Assembly (NCBI GenBank): GCA_000378025.1
Contig: KB899087.1
Location: 1,550,001 to 1,614,000 of the forward strand
Origin: Xanthobacteraceae bacterium 501b
GTDB lineage: Bacteria > Pseudomonadota > Alphaproteobacteria > Rhizobiales > Xanthobacteraceae
DNA length: 64,000 nucleotides
Direction: 5' to 3'
The notes under the pieces are model-generated. The model worked only from the letters and a program-made list of their open reading frames with translations, did no database searches and had not been told where the DNA came from. The position numbers and the translations under genes were made by a program. This document shows, one piece after another, positions 1 to 13,723 of this stretch. Each line of letters begins with the position of its first letter. The stretch's first letter is position 1.

Positions 1-35
1 TCCGGATCGGCGCGAGGGGCCTCCTCACCGCTCAT
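1..35 (-). CDS. kdpD: KdpD sensor kinase, N-terminal fragment
   Basis: Only the first eleven or so codons lie in the window; the gene runs off the left edge. The readable start is MSGEEAPRADP, which fits the KdpD N-terminus, where an R-x-D-P motif precedes the nucleotide-binding KdpD domain. The ATG at 35 is preferred over the one at 41 because a GGAG lies six bases before it. It follows kdpC by 13 bases in the same direction, the usual order for the K+-sensing histidine kinase of this operon. The call rests mainly on position. Confidence 0.6.
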   Translation of the reverse strand, partial: MSGEEAPRADP

Positions 36-48
36 TCTCATCTCCGTC

Positions 49-630
49 TCACGCGCGCGGCGCATCCTTGGCGAGCGCGTCGAGCGCCAGGTTCAGCGCC
101 AGCACATTGACGCGCGGCTCGCCGAACACGCCGAGCTGCGGGCGCTCTATGTGCGCTTCGACGAGGGCGCGCACAACGCCCACGTCGAGCGCGCGCGCAC
201 TGGCGACCCGCGCCACCTGCGCCAGCGCGTTGGCGGGCGTCACGTGCGGGTCGAGTCCGCTGCCGGAAGTCGTCACCGCATCGGCGGGAACCGGGCCGGC
301 GAGGCCTGCCGCGCGAAGGGCGTCGGCATCGGCCTTGAGCCGTTCCGCGAGCTTGGCACTTGTGGGGCCGAGATTGCTGCCGGAGGAGGCAGCGGCATCA
401 TAGCCATTGCCCGCCACGGAGGGGCGCGGATGGAAATAGCCGGCAGCGGTGGTGGCTTGGCCGATCAGCGCCGAGCCGACGACCACGCCGTCGCGGACCA
501 CGAGCGAGCCATTGGCCTGTCGCGGAAACAGCGCCTGCGCGGCCTCGGTCATCGCCAGCGGATAGGCAAGGCCAGTGAGCAGGGTGAAGGCGATGAGCAG
601 CGTCACCGCCGGGCGGAGATAGATGAGCAT
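49..630 (-). CDS. kdpC: K+-transporting ATPase subunit C
   Basis: KdpC is the single-span subunit of the high-affinity KdpFABC K+ pump and assists ATP binding by KdpB. The 193-residue protein has one N-terminal membrane segment at about residues 8-28 ([20 protein letters not shown]). It is followed by the family's typical soluble domain with [10 protein letters not shown], the S-N-L-G-P-T-S motif and the C-terminal [10 protein letters not shown] segment. Length matches the family (about 190). It lies downstream of kdpB and upstream of kdpD. A 122-base gap carrying a palindromic element separates it from kdpB, which is wide for this operon. Confidence 0.95.
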   Translation of the reverse strand: MLIYLRPAVTLLIAFTLLTGLAYPLAMTEAAQALFPRQANGSLVVRDGVVVGSALIGQATTAAGYFHPRPSVAGNGYDAAASSGSNLGPTSAKLAERLKADADALRAAGLAGPVPADAVTTSGSGLDPHVTPANALAQVARVASARALDVGVVRALVEAHIERPQLGVFGEPRVNVLALNLALDALAKDAPRA

Positions 631-652
631 GGAACACTCCTTGAGGGGGGCG

Positions 653-742
653 CGTCACCCCGGACGGCCGAAGGCCGATCCGGGATCGCGGGAAGCAGGC
701 GAACGATCCCGGCGCTTCGGCTTCGCCTTCGGCCGGGATGAC
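653..742. repeat. Palindromic intergenic element in the kdpB-kdpC gap
   Basis: The outer arms GTCACCCCGG (653-662) and CCGGGATGAC (733-742) are inverted copies with one mismatch. Inside them, CCGGGATCG (670-678) and CGATCCCGG (704-712) form a second inverted pair. The whole could fold into a long stem-loop in the polycistronic mRNA. It looks like the short dispersed palindromes common between genes in Hyphomicrobiales, but no second copy of this exact element was found in the window. Confidence 0.6.
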
Positions 743-752
743 AGGCGTTGCC

Positions 753-2813
<2,061 letters not shown>

Positions 2814-2851
2814 GGGAGTCTCTCCGGAACGGCGGGATCAGAAGGTCTTGC

Positions 2852-4561
2852 TCAAAAGGTCTTGCCGGCCAGCATCTGCACCTGCTCGGCGATCGGGCCG
2901 AGGGCGAGAGCGGGGAAGAACTGCAGGCCGCCGAGAATGAGGATGATGCCGATCATCAGCCCGACGAAGAGCGGGCCGTGGGTCGGGAAGGTGCCGGTTG
3001 AGGCGGTAAGGCGCGTCTTGGCGGCGAGCGAGCCGGCGATGGCCATCATCGGTACGATGTAGGCGAAGCGCCCGCACAGCATGGCGAGCCCGAGCGTGGT
3101 GTTCCACCAGGGCGAATTCGCCGAGAGCCCGCCAAAGGCCGAGCCATTATTCCCCGCCGCCGAGGAATAGGCGTAGAGGATTTCCGACAGGCCATGCGGG
3201 CCGGCATTGCCGAGGCCGGACAGCGCCGCCGGCAGCACCGCCGCGACGCCGGAAAAGCCGAGAATGGCCGCCGGCAGGATGAGAATGGCGAGCATGGCCA
3301 TCTTCACCTCCTTCGCCTCGATCTTCTTGCCGAGATATTCCGGCGTGCGCCCGACCATCAGGCCGGCGACGAATACGGCGAGAACCGCCATAACCAGCAG
3401 GCCGTAGAGCCCGGAACCGACGCCGCCGGGAAGGATCTCGCCGAGCTGGATCAGGAACAGCGGCACCATGCCGCCGAGCGGGGTGAACGAGCCGTGCATG
3501 GCGTTCACGCCGCCATCGGACAGGCCGGTTGTCACAGAAGCGAACAGCGCCGAGGCGGAGAGGCCGAAGCGGACTTCCTTGCCCTCCATATTGCCGCCGG
3601 CGGGGTCGATGCCGGCCGCGACCAGCGAGGGAGTGCCTGCGGCCTCGGCCCAATAGGTGATGGCGATGCCGGCGACGAGGATGAGGCCGATGGCCGCCAC
3701 CAGCGCCCGCGCCTGCCGCCGGTCGCCGATCAACCGGCCGAAGGCGAAGATGAGCGCGGTGGAGATGACCAGCATCTGCCAGATCTCCAGCGCATTGGAG
3801 AGCGGGCTGGGATTCTCGAACGGGTGCGCGGCATTGACGTTGAAGAACCCGCCGCCATTGGTGCCGAGCTGCTTGATCGCCATCTGCGAGGCCACCGGCC
3901 CCATGGCGAGGGTCTGCTGCGCGCCGTCCAGCGTCGTGGCGGCGACCGCTGCCTGAAGCGTCTGCGGCACGCCCATGGCCACCTGTACCAGCGCTGTGAC
4001 CACCGCCAGCGGCAGCAGCACATAGAGCACTGAGCGGGTCATATCGACAAAGAAATTGCCGACGCCCGGCGCGTTGGAACGGGCAAAGGCCCGCACCAGC
4101 GCCACCGCCAGCGCAAGCCCGGTGGCGGCAGAGAGAAAGTTCTGCACGGTGAGCCCCGCCATCTGGCTGAACAGGCTCATCGTGGTCTCGCCGCCATAGG
4201 ACTGCCAGTTGGTGTTGGTGACGAAGCTGGCCGCCGTGTTGAAAGCGAGGTCGGGAGCGAGGCCGGCAAAGCCCAGCGGGTTGAGCGGCAGCACGCCCTG
4301 CAGCCGCAGCAGCGCATAAAGCAGCACCACGCCCGCCGCGTTGAAGGCGAGCATGGCGAGGGTGTAGCCGAGCGCGCTCTGCTCGCGGGCCGGGTCCACC
4401 CCGGCAAAGCGGTAGAGCACCCGCTCGAACGGTCCGAGCAGCGCGGAGAGCAGCGTGCGCTCGCCGGCATAGATACGCGCCATATAGGCGCCGAGCGGCA
4501 CGGCGGCGACGAGCACGAGCGCGAGAATGATGGCTATCTGAAGCCAGCCTTGAACGGTCAT
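2852..4561 (-). CDS. kdpA: K+-transporting ATPase subunit A (channel-like)
   Basis: KdpA binds and translocates K+ in the inner membrane and is related to the Trk/Ktr channel superfamily. The 569-residue protein is nearly all hydrophobic helices. It carries four pore-loop signatures in order: [22 protein letters not shown], the [11 protein letters not shown] region and [12 protein letters not shown]. It starts at 4561 with [12 protein letters not shown] and sits 34 bases after kdpF. Length is slightly above the Escherichia coli protein (557), which is normal for the family. Confidence 0.97.
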   Translation of the reverse strand: MTVQGWLQIAIILALVLVAAVPLGAYMARIYAGERTLLSALLGPFERVLYRFAGVDPAREQSALGYTLAMLAFNAAGVVLLYALLRLQGVLPLNPLGFAGLAPDLAFNTAASFVTNTNWQSYGGETTMSLFSQMAGLTVQNFLSAATGLALAVALVRAFARSNAPGVGNFFVDMTRSVLYVLLPLAVVTALVQVAMGVPQTLQAAVAATTLDGAQQTLAMGPVASQMAIKQLGTNGGGFFNVNAAHPFENPSPLSNALEIWQMLVISTALIFAFGRLIGDRRQARALVAAIGLILVAGIAITYWAEAAGTPSLVAAGIDPAGGNMEGKEVRFGLSASALFASVTTGLSDGGVNAMHGSFTPLGGMVPLFLIQLGEILPGGVGSGLYGLLVMAVLAVFVAGLMVGRTPEYLGKKIEAKEVKMAMLAILILPAAILGFSGVAAVLPAALSGLGNAGPHGLSEILYAYSSAAGNNGSAFGGLSANSPWWNTTLGLAMLCGRFAYIVPMMAIAGSLAAKTRLTASTGTFPTHGPLFVGLMIGIILILGGLQFFPALALGPIAEQVQMLAGKTF

Positions 4562-4595
4562 GGCATGTGGACTTTCGCGAAGAGGGAAGAGCCGG

Positions 4596-4682
4596 TCAGA
4601 ACTTCTCGGGCCGCAGCAGCGCGGTCACGAGGTAGCCGGCAAGAGCGAGGGCGACGGTGCCGCCGAGCAGAAGATCGAACAT
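4596..4682 (-). CDS. kdpF: KdpF small membrane subunit
   Basis: This 28-codon ORF encodes one membrane helix followed by the tail [25 protein letters not shown], then ALLRPEKF. The ending L-x-R-P-E-x-F is the hallmark of KdpF, the small subunit that stabilises the KdpABC complex. The ORF has GTGAGG just before its ATG and lies directly upstream of kdpA, its usual place. It is too short for ordinary ORF callers. Confidence 0.9.
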   Translation of the reverse strand: MFDLLLGGTVALALAGYLVTALLRPEKF

Positions 4683-4686
4683 GGCC

Positions 4687-4770
4687 TCACCCCTGTGATG
4701 CGAAACGGGCATAGGCCGCCATCAGCAGGAAGAAGCCGATGGAGAGGGCGAGATAGACGAGATCGAGCAT
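4687..4770 (-). CDS. 27-residue membrane peptide leading the kdp operon
   Basis: The 27-codon ORF reads MLDLVYLALSIGFFLLMAAY followed by ARFASQG. It is a single hydrophobic helix with a short polar C-terminus. AGGAAG lies eight bases before the ATG, and only four bases separate its stop from the kdpF start, so the two are probably co-translated. It resembles KdpF in length and topology but lacks the R-P-E-x-F tail. From memory, a similar short ORF precedes kdpF in other proteobacteria; its function is not established. Confidence 0.7.
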   Translation of the reverse strand: MLDLVYLALSIGFFLLMAAYARFASQG

Positions 4771-4849
4771 GATTCCAGCTTCCTGGTTGAGCTGGCACTT
4801 CATCTAGGCCGGACCGGATAAGCGTTCGATCCGGAATGCTGCGCCGCAC

Positions 4850-4871
4850 CGTAAAGACCGCATAAAGACCG
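4850..4871 (-). promoter_or_regulatory. Candidate KdpE-binding direct repeat
   Basis: On the minus strand two 11-base units stand in tandem, CGGTCTTTATG then CGGTCTTTACG. The T-rich cores TTTATG and TTTACG are spaced exactly 11 bases apart. The E. coli KdpE site upstream of kdpFABC has TTTATA and TTTACA cores with the same spacing (from memory). The repeat lies about 80 bases upstream of the first kdp ORF, where a response-regulator site would be expected. Confidence 0.6.
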
Positions 4872-4963
4872 GCTGCCGACGCCGGCCGGGCTCGCGCCGA
4901 GTGGTGGCACGCGCTTTTCCGCCCCGATGCCGGGGGGTTGCGCCGCAGCACTCCCCATGCAAC

Positions 4964-4978
4964 TGATACATTGTATCA
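4964..4978. promoter_or_regulatory. Candidate Zur box upstream of zigA
   Basis: TGATACA-T-TGTATCA is a perfect 7+1+7 inverted repeat ending 21 bases before the zigA start. Its outer TG...CA and inner TA/TA bases agree with the alphaproteobacterial Zur consensus as I remember it (TGTTATA-W-TATAACA; 11 of 15 positions). The location upstream of a zinc-chaperone GTPase supports zinc-dependent repression by Zur. Control of the divergent kdp promoter is less likely, since the KdpE-like repeat lies in between. Confidence 0.55.
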
Positions 4979-4999
4979 CTTCGCATGTGGAGCGTTCCT

Positions 5000-6214
5000 A
5001 TGTCCGACACCCGCCTTCCGGTCACGGTTCTTTCCGGCTTCCTCGGGGCCGGCAAAACCACCCTGCTCAACCATGTTCTGGCGAACCGCGAGGGGCTGCG
5101 CGTCGCGGTCATCGTCAACGACATGTCGGAGGTGAACATCGACGCCGAGCTGGTGCGGGCGGGCGACGCCAATCTCTCGCACACGCAGGAAAAGCTGGTC
5201 GAAATGACCAATGGCTGCATCTGCTGCACCCTGCGCGACGACCTGCTCGCCGAGGTGAAGCGCCTCGCCGATGAAGGCCGCTTCGATTATCTCCTCATCG
5301 AATCCACGGGGATCGCCGAGCCGCTACCCGTCGCCGCCACCTTCGAGTTCCGCGACGAGGACGGCTTTTCGCTGTCCGACGTCGCCCGGCTCGACACCAT
5401 GGTGACGGTGGTGGATGCCGCCAACCTGCTGCGCGATTTCGGCTCCCGCGACTTCCTGCGCGACCGCGGCGAAGTGGCGGGCGAAGAGGACGCCCGCACG
5501 CTGGTCGACCTGCTGACCGACCAGATCGAGTTTGCCGACGTGATCGTGCTCAACAAGGTCTCCGACGTCGCCCCGGCGCGCCGCAAGGAGGTTCGCGCGG
5601 TGGTGAAGGCGCTGAACCCGGATGCGGTCATCATCGAAACCGACCAGGCCAATGTGCCGATGAAGGACATTCTCGGCACCGGCCGCTTCGATTTCGAGCA
5701 GGCGCATGAGCACCCAACCTGGTTCAAGGAGCTCAACGGTTTCAAGGACCATGTGCCGGAAACCGAGGAATACGGCATTTCCAGCTTCGTCTACCGCGCC
5801 CGCCGGCCGTTCCACCCGGAGAAGTTCAACGCTTTCCTCGCCCGCACCTGGCCGGGGCTGGTGCGGGCCAAGGGGCTGTTCTGGCTGGCGACCCGGCCGC
5901 GCCGGGTGGGCGAGATGTCGCTGGCCGGCGCCATCTGCCGCACCGGCTCCATCGGCCAGTGGTGGGCGGCGATCCCCACCGAGCACTGGCCGACGCAGCC
6001 CGATTGGCGCTCATGGCTGCGCCAGCACTGGACGCCCGGCTATGGCGACCGCCGGCAGGAACTGGTGTTCATCGGCGTGAACCTGGACGAGGCCGCGATC
6101 CGCGCCGCGCTCGATGCGTGCCTTGTCGGCCCGCTCAAGCCCACCCTGTTCGATCCCGAGCCGCTTAAGCACCTGTCGGACCCGTTCCCGGACTGGGAGC
6201 GCGTGCCGGCCTGA
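5000..6214 (+). CDS. zigA: Zinc metallochaperone GTPase, ZigA type (COG0523)
   Basis: This CobW/COG0523-family GTPase of 404 residues probably delivers zinc to client proteins during zinc starvation. The P-loop GFLGAGKTT starts at residue 13. The metal-binding C-x-C-C motif is at Cys73, Cys75 and Cys76 ([11 protein letters not shown]). ESTG and the NKVSD base-recognition motif follow, and a CobW C-terminal domain fills the last third. The ATG at 5000 is chosen over the in-frame ATG at 4985 because GGAG (4989-4992) lies eight bases before it and homologues start at this point. A Zur-like palindrome precedes it. Confidence 0.85.
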   Translation: MSDTRLPVTVLSGFLGAGKTTLLNHVLANREGLRVAVIVNDMSEVNIDAELVRAGDANLSHTQEKLVEMTNGCICCTLRDDLLAEVKRLADEGRFDYLLIESTGIAEPLPVAATFEFRDEDGFSLSDVARLDTMVTVVDAANLLRDFGSRDFLRDRGEVAGEEDARTLVDLLTDQIEFADVIVLNKVSDVAPARRKEVRAVVKALNPDAVIIETDQANVPMKDILGTGRFDFEQAHEHPTWFKELNGFKDHVPETEEYGISSFVYRARRPFHPEKFNAFLARTWPGLVRAKGLFWLATRPRRVGEMSLAGAICRTGSIGQWWAAIPTEHWPTQPDWRSWLRQHWTPGYGDRRQELVFIGVNLDEAAIRAALDACLVGPLKPTLFDPEPLKHLSDPFPDWERVPA

Positions 6215-6403
6215 AGGGGGAGTGGCGGCGCCGATCGGTGCCGCCGCCGCTCTCCGCCGGAGGGCATCATGCCGGCTGAACGATAATCACCCGAAACGGA
6301 GCCAAAAACCGCCGTCCATTGCCGGATCGGATCTAACTCCCTCAACTGATTTTCGCGGGAGGCCCTAAAGAGACCTCTCCAGAAGAAACTCGGTTCGCAG
6401 GCG

Positions 6404-8092
6404 ATGGCACTCCCTCAGTATCGCGTGTCTCAATGGGCGGCTCTTTGCAGCGTTCTCATCGTCACCAGTACGCTCGTCACGTTCATCGTTGCCGCGATAG
6501 GCTTCAATGCGGCGCGTATCGGCAGTCCGACCTACGACCGAATAATCGCCGGCAAAGACATCATCGCCGACATATTGCCGCCGCCGCTTTACGTCGTCGA
6601 GGCCAACCTCGAAGCGCTGATCGCCTTGAGCAAGCCCCACACCGCCGCCGCCCGTGCAGCACGCTTTGCCCAGCTGAAGCGGGATTTTGATGGCCGTATA
6701 ACCTATTGGGACGGTCAGGTGCTGCCGCCTGAGCTGAGCAGCGCCATCGACAAGATCGACGCGACGGCGGCGCCCTTCTGGAAGATCGGCGCGACGGAGC
6801 TGTTCCCCGCGCTTGTCGCGGGCGACACCGCGGAGGCGGCGGAGGCGGCGGAGCGGATGGGCGACGCCTACACTGTCCATCGCCTCGCGGTCGATTCCAC
6901 CGTGCTCATGGCCGAGGGCTTCGCCGCCGCCAATCAGGCGGATGCGGAGACAACCATCCGCGAGACGATCCAGGCAAGCAGCGCCGCCGGCCTCGCTACG
7001 CTCGCGCTGGTGCTGTTTTCTCTGTTCGCCGTCATCTTCCGGCTCACCCGACCGCTCGCGGAACTCGCCGGCGCGCTGGCGGCCTTGGCATCGGGCAACC
7101 GCGCCGTCGCGATACAGGGTCTTGCCCGCAAGGACGAATTGGGCGAACTCGCCCGCGGTCTCGACGCATTCCGCCGCACCCTCGAGGAGGGTGACAGTAT
7201 GCGGAACGCCCAGGCCGACGCTGCCAAGCGCAACGCCGCGCAGCTTACCGCCGAGCGTCACGCCCTGGCGGAGGCGTTCGAGGAATGCATGGGTGCTCTC
7301 GCCGAAGGCTTCGTCGCCTCCTCCAAGGAGGTTCACGGCGCAGCACAGCAACTGTCGCAGGCGGCCGAGGGAGCGGCCCTACAGGCGCAGATCGTGGCGA
7401 ACGCCGCCGATGAATCGACCGGCAGCGTACGATCGATCGCCGCAGCCACAGAGCAAATATCCAGCTCGGTCAACGAGATACTGGGCCGGACGGCCGAGTC
7501 TTCGGGCATCTCCACTCAGGCGGCGCAGGAAGCTGCGATCATGCGGGCCAACATCCAGGGGCTCACGCAATCGGCCGAAGCCATCGGGCAGGTCATCCAT
7601 CTCATCAGCGCCATCGCCTCGCAGACCAATCTGCTGGCGCTCAATGCCACCATTGAAGCGGCCCGCGCCGGCGACGCCGGACGCGGCTTCGCGATCGTGG
7701 CGACCGAAGTGAAGCAGCTCGCGGCTCAGACCGCAGCGGCCACCGAGGAAATCGGGCAGAAGATCTGCGACATCCAGGCCGCAACCGGACAGACCGTCGC
7801 CTCGGTCGAGACGATTGCAGCAACCGTTGAGAAAATTCGCGCGATTTCCGCCCTGGTGGGGTCGGCTGTTGAAGAACAGGGAGCGACCACCTCCAACATC
7901 GCGCTTAACACCCAGCGCGCCGCGCAACGAAGCGAGGATGTGAATGCCGGCATTGGCGGCCTGGGAACGGCCGCGCGCACCGTCGGCGCCGCATCCACGC
8001 AGATGATCGGCCTCTCCGACGCGCTCTCAAGCCGGGCGAGCCGGCTTCGGGACGAGGTGGCGACATTCGTGCTGAACCTGCGCGCAAGCTGA
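6404..8092 (+). CDS. Methyl-accepting chemotaxis protein
   Basis: This 562-residue membrane chemoreceptor has a first membrane span at about residues 10-35 and a periplasmic sensor region of about 155 residues. A second span lies at about 195-213 ([19 protein letters not shown]), followed by a HAMP linker. The cytoplasmic coiled coil contains the conserved CheA/CheW tip [19 protein letters not shown], then [15 protein letters not shown]. The ligand cannot be told from the sequence. There are no che genes nearby, so it is an orphan receptor feeding a pathway encoded elsewhere. No C-terminal CheR-tethering pentapeptide is seen; the protein ends in VLNLRAS. Confidence 0.93.
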   Translation: MALPQYRVSQWAALCSVLIVTSTLVTFIVAAIGFNAARIGSPTYDRIIAGKDIIADILPPPLYVVEANLEALIALSKPHTAAARAARFAQLKRDFDGRITYWDGQVLPPELSSAIDKIDATAAPFWKIGATELFPALVAGDTAEAAEAAERMGDAYTVHRLAVDSTVLMAEGFAAANQADAETTIRETIQASSAAGLATLALVLFSLFAVIFRLTRPLAELAGALAALASGNRAVAIQGLARKDELGELARGLDAFRRTLEEGDSMRNAQADAAKRNAAQLTAERHALAEAFEECMGALAEGFVASSKEVHGAAQQLSQAAEGAALQAQIVANAADESTGSVRSIAAATEQISSSVNEILGRTAESSGISTQAAQEAAIMRANIQGLTQSAEAIGQVIHLISAIASQTNLLALNATIEAARAGDAGRGFAIVATEVKQLAAQTAAATEEIGQKICDIQAATGQTVASVETIAATVEKIRAISALVGSAVEEQGATTSNIALNTQRAAQRSEDVNAGIGGLGTAARTVGAASTQMIGLSDALSSRASRLRDEVATFVLNLRAS

Positions 8093-8159
8093 CGCAGGCG
8101 CGCGGTGGCGCCGGCCTGAGGCCCCTCCCCGGCGGCGGCCCACGCCGCCGGAACCGCAC

Positions 8160-9281
8160 TCAATCCCAGGCCAGCGCGCCGCCATTCTGGTACTCGATCA
8201 CGCGGGTCTCGAAGAAGTTCTTCTCCTTCTTCAGGTCCATCGCCTCGCTCATCCAGGGGAACGGGTTCTCCACCTCGGCGAAGACCGGGGCGAGGCCCAG
8301 CTGGGCGCAGCGGCGATTGGCGATGAAGTGCATGTACTGCTCGCACAAGGCCGCGTTCAGCCCGAGGAACCCGCGCGGTATCGTATCCCGGCCATAGGCG
8401 GCTTCCAGCTCGGCGGCGTCGGCGAGCATGGCGCGCACCTCGTCCTGGAAGGCGGGCGTCCAGAGATGCGGATTTTCAGCCTTGATCTGGTTGATCACGT
8501 CGATGCCGAAGTTCAGGTGCAGGCTCTCGTCGCGCAGGATGTATTGGTATTGCTCGGCTATGCCGACCATCTTGTTGCGCCGGCCGAGCGAGAGGATCTG
8601 GGCGAAGCCGGTGTAGAACCACATTCCCTCGAACACGACGTAGAACGCCACGAGGTCACGCAGAAACTGCTGGTCGGCCTCCGGCGTGCCGGTGGCGAAG
8701 GCGGGGTCGTCGAGGCTCTGCGTGTGCTTCAGCGCCCAGGCCGCCTTGTCGGTGATCGAGGGCACCTCGCGGTACATGTTGAACAATTCGCCATCGTCGA
8801 GGCCAAGGCTCTCGACGATGTACTGGAAGGTGTGGGTGTGCACCGCCTCCTCGAAGGCCTGGCGCAGCAGATATTGCCGGCATTCCGGGTTGGTGAGATG
8901 GCGGTAGATCGCCAGCACGATGTTGTTCGCCACCAGCGATTCCGAGGCGGCGAAGAAGCCGAGGTTGCGCTTGAGCATGCGCCGCTCGTCCTCCGTCAGC
9001 CCGTCACGCGACTTCCACAGCGCGATGTCGGCCTGCATCGACACCTCGGTCGGCATCCAGTGATTGTTGCAGCCGGCGAGGTATTTCTCCCACGCCCATT
9101 TGTATTTCAGCGGGAGAAGCTGGTTCACGTCGGCGCGGGCATTGATCATCCGCTTTTCGTCGACGCTGACCCGGGCGGCGCCGCGTTCGATCGCGCCAAG
9201 TCCGGTGGCGTCGGCGGCAGGTGCCGCGATGTTGGGTGGAAGGGGCCGGGCGACGGGCTTGGTATCGGACCAGTCGAGCAT
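8160..9281 (-). CDS. nrdB: Class I ribonucleotide reductase beta subunit, class Ic-like
   Basis: This subunit makes the oxidised metal cofactor needed by NrdA to reduce ribonucleotides. In the 373-residue protein the ligand set reads E114, E145, H148, E218, E252 and H255. The position four residues after H148, where E. coli NrdB has its radical Tyr122, is Phe152 (VHTHTFQYI). The pattern keeps a constant offset of 25 from the Chlamydia trachomatis class Ic enzyme (E89, E120, H123, F127), which uses Mn/Fe. The start at 9281 ([12 protein letters not shown] upstream) replaces a longer frame whose first 37 codons read through a palindromic repeat. It is downstream of nrdA. Confidence 0.93.
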   Translation of the reverse strand: MLDWSDTKPVARPLPPNIAAPAADATGLGAIERGAARVSVDEKRMINARADVNQLLPLKYKWAWEKYLAGCNNHWMPTEVSMQADIALWKSRDGLTEDERRMLKRNLGFFAASESLVANNIVLAIYRHLTNPECRQYLLRQAFEEAVHTHTFQYIVESLGLDDGELFNMYREVPSITDKAAWALKHTQSLDDPAFATGTPEADQQFLRDLVAFYVVFEGMWFYTGFAQILSLGRRNKMVGIAEQYQYILRDESLHLNFGIDVINQIKAENPHLWTPAFQDEVRAMLADAAELEAAYGRDTIPRGFLGLNAALCEQYMHFIANRRCAQLGLAPVFAEVENPFPWMSEAMDLKKEKNFFETRVIEYQNGGALAWD

Positions 9282-9300
9282 GGATGTTCCTTGAGAGGGC

Positions 9301-9395
9301 GTCATGGCCGGGCTTGACCCGGCCATCCATGACCTTGCTGCTTGGCAGCGGGCGTCTCGCGAGGCGTGGATGCCCGGCTCAGGGCCCGGCATGAC
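9301..9395. repeat. Palindromic intergenic element in the nrdA-nrdB gap
   Basis: The ends GTCATGGCCGGGC (9301-9313) and GCCCGGCATGAC (9384-9395) are inverted copies differing by one base, with further inverted stretches inside. Translation through it gives strings such as MAGSSPAMT, a familiar artefact of short mobile palindromes in Hyphomicrobiales. It lies inside an operon, so it could act as an mRNA-stabilising or attenuating hairpin between nrdA and nrdB. Its sequence differs from the kdp element at 653-742. Confidence 0.65.
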
Positions 9396-9424
9396 GTGGT
9401 GACAGGGGGAGGATGCCGGCCGAC

Positions 9425-12304
<2,880 letters not shown>

Positions 12305-12424
12305 CGGCTAACCCCAAGATCGATGGGGGCAAAGGCCGAGCGGACGCAGGCGCGGGCCATGGCAGAACCACCGGCGGACGCGCGAACGCACCACCGGGAC
12401 ACCCCGCCCAGGGACGATTATGTT

Positions 12425-12613
12425 GCTACGGCAGGTCTCCTGGCTCGCGGGTCCACGCCTCTCGTCCGGCCTTCCCGAAGCGCGCGGCCTCAGTGACACG
12501 GTATGGACGATAGGCTCGCCGCTGACAGTTGCGGGGGCAGCGCCGGCCTCGCCCCGAAGAGCTCACCGGCTTCCCTCTTAGCCCTCTCGCCTTGCGACTC
12601 GAAGGACCGTAAC
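12425..12613 (-). ncRNA. Cobalamin (B12) riboswitch upstream of nrdA
   Basis: On the minus strand the 3' part carries AGCCAGGAGACCTGCC (12430-12445), a perfect match to the B12-box consensus. Upstream of it are GGGAAGCCGGTG and GCTGCCCCCGCAACTGTCAG, both conserved in the riboswitch core. The closing helix P1 can be drawn between GTTACGG (12607-12613) and CCGTAGC (12425-12431) with a single G-U pair. Adenosylcobalamin binding would be expected to reduce nrdAB expression, as described for class I RNR operons in Streptomyces. The switch-to-ribosome-binding-site mechanism is not resolved here. Confidence 0.95.
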
Positions 12614-12716
12614 GCCTACATATAGGCAGCCAGCGCCTCGCGACGTCAAGATATGGATGACTCTTGTCCTCAGCCGCATCTCGGCGCGCGGCCATCAGCG
12701 GCGCGCGGTCTCGCGC

Positions 12717-13085
12717 TCACCCCGCCCCGCCGGCCAGCAGGCCCTGCATGGAGCGGGCGATGTCGGCGGGCATGTAGGGCTTGGTGAAGAACAGGCTGCC
12801 AGCGGGAAGCTCAGCCTTGCCGGCGATCCGGTTGCCTGAAGTGACGATGATATGCACCGGGGGCCAGCGGTCGCGCACTGCGGCGGAGAGCTTCAGCCCA
12901 TCCATGCTGCCGGGCATGTCGATATCGGTGAACACCAGCCGGATTTCCGGGACGGCTTCGAGGATTTTCAGCGCCTGGTCGGCACTGGCCGCCTCATGCA
13001 CCTCGAAGCCGTTTTCGGCGAGGTAGTCGGCGATGTCGAAGCGCAGGAGCGCCTCGTCCTCGACCACCAGCACTGCGATTGGCAT
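12717..13085 (-). CDS. Single-domain response regulator (receiver only)
   Basis: The 122-residue protein is a CheY-like receiver with no output domain. The acidic pocket is E9/D10, the phospho-acceptor Asp is D54 (FTDIDMPG), the switch Thr is T82 (IVTSG) and the conserved Lys is K102 (FFTKPY). The start at 13085 gives MPIAVLVVEDE. A longer in-frame extension of 104 codons has no receiver similarity and is discounted. No histidine kinase is adjacent, so its partner is unknown. Such receivers often accompany HWE or hybrid kinases in this order. Confidence 0.85.
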   Translation of the reverse strand: MPIAVLVVEDEALLRFDIADYLAENGFEVHEAASADQALKILEAVPEIRLVFTDIDMPGSMDGLKLSAAVRDRWPPVHIIVTSGNRIAGKAELPAGSLFFTKPYMPADIARSMQGLLAGGAG

Positions 13086-13441
13086 ACTCAAAACCCCGGT
13101 GCCGGCGCACGATTCACTGCCACAATGACAGGCAACGCCGCATGCGGGAGAACGATCCCGGATTATTTTCCAAACCACCTTTTTGTGAGCCGGCGCCACA
13201 TGCGCCGGCGACGGCAGACGCAGCGTCAACGCGCTCGCCCGCCGTTCCCGCACCGCACCGCGCGGGAAATCACGCGCGACGCTTGTCGGCCATGGCGTGA
13301 TGGCGCTATGTAGGGCCTGACGATGTCGCGACCCGCCGGGCCGCACTTCCCATCGCTGCGTCTTGCTCCGGCGAGATGCAGCCGTGTCGGCTCCCACGAG
13401 CCGCCCAACCAGCAGCCGTGCTGCATGTGATCGGACAAGAA
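13086..13441. other. Gene-free stretch between receiver gene and rpsU
   Basis: No convincing gene lies here. It holds the divergent promoters of the receiver gene and rpsU. One strong hairpin is present, GCCGGCGC (13189-13196) with GCGCCGGC (13202-13209) and a five-base loop. No U-tract follows on either strand, so it is not called a terminator. Confidence 0.5.
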
Positions 13442-13723
13442 TTGCAGGTCCTCGTTCGCGACAACAATGTCGAACAAGCCATGAGGGTTTTGAAGAAGAA
13501 GATGCAGCGCGAAGGCATCTTCCGCGAGATGAAGGCGCGCCGCGCTTACGAGAAGCCCTCCGAGCGGCGCAATCGTGAAGACGCCGAGGCCATCCGCCGG
13601 ACCAAGAAGGCCGCGCGCAAGCAGGCCATTCGCGACGGGCTCATCGCCGCGCCGAAAAAGAAGCCGTTGATCGGCCGTGGCCTGCCCCGCCCTGGCGCCC
13701 CCAGCGCCCCGGCCGCCGAGTAA
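13442..13723 (+). CDS. rpsU: 30S ribosomal protein S21, non-ATG start
   Basis: S21 is a small basic protein of the 30S subunit. The sequence [20 protein letters not shown] followed by [20 protein letters not shown] is plainly S21. The C-terminal tail is longer than usual and Pro/Ala/Lys-rich ([10 protein letters not shown]). No ATG stands at the homologous start. The first codon there is TTG at 13442, and GTG at 13427 is an in-frame alternative giving five more residues. A GGACAAGA stretch precedes the TTG. The TTG is preferred because homologues begin MQVLVRDNN. Confidence 0.9.
   Translation: MQVLVRDNNVEQAMRVLKKKMQREGIFREMKARRAYEKPSERRNREDAEAIRRTKKAARKQAIRDGLIAAPKKKPLIGRGLPRPGAPSAPAAE

Noticed and set aside
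6224..6245. GGCGGC...GCCGCC quasi-palindrome after zigA
   Set aside because: No U-tract and self-complementary centre; it may be a weak Rho-dependent end but cannot be supported.
13150..13175. General-stress (EcfG) promoter upstream of the receiver gene
   Set aside because: A GGAAA and a CGTT can be picked out but are only 12 bases apart instead of 16-17.
13189..13209. Strong hairpin as a terminator
   Set aside because: No U-tract follows on either strand.
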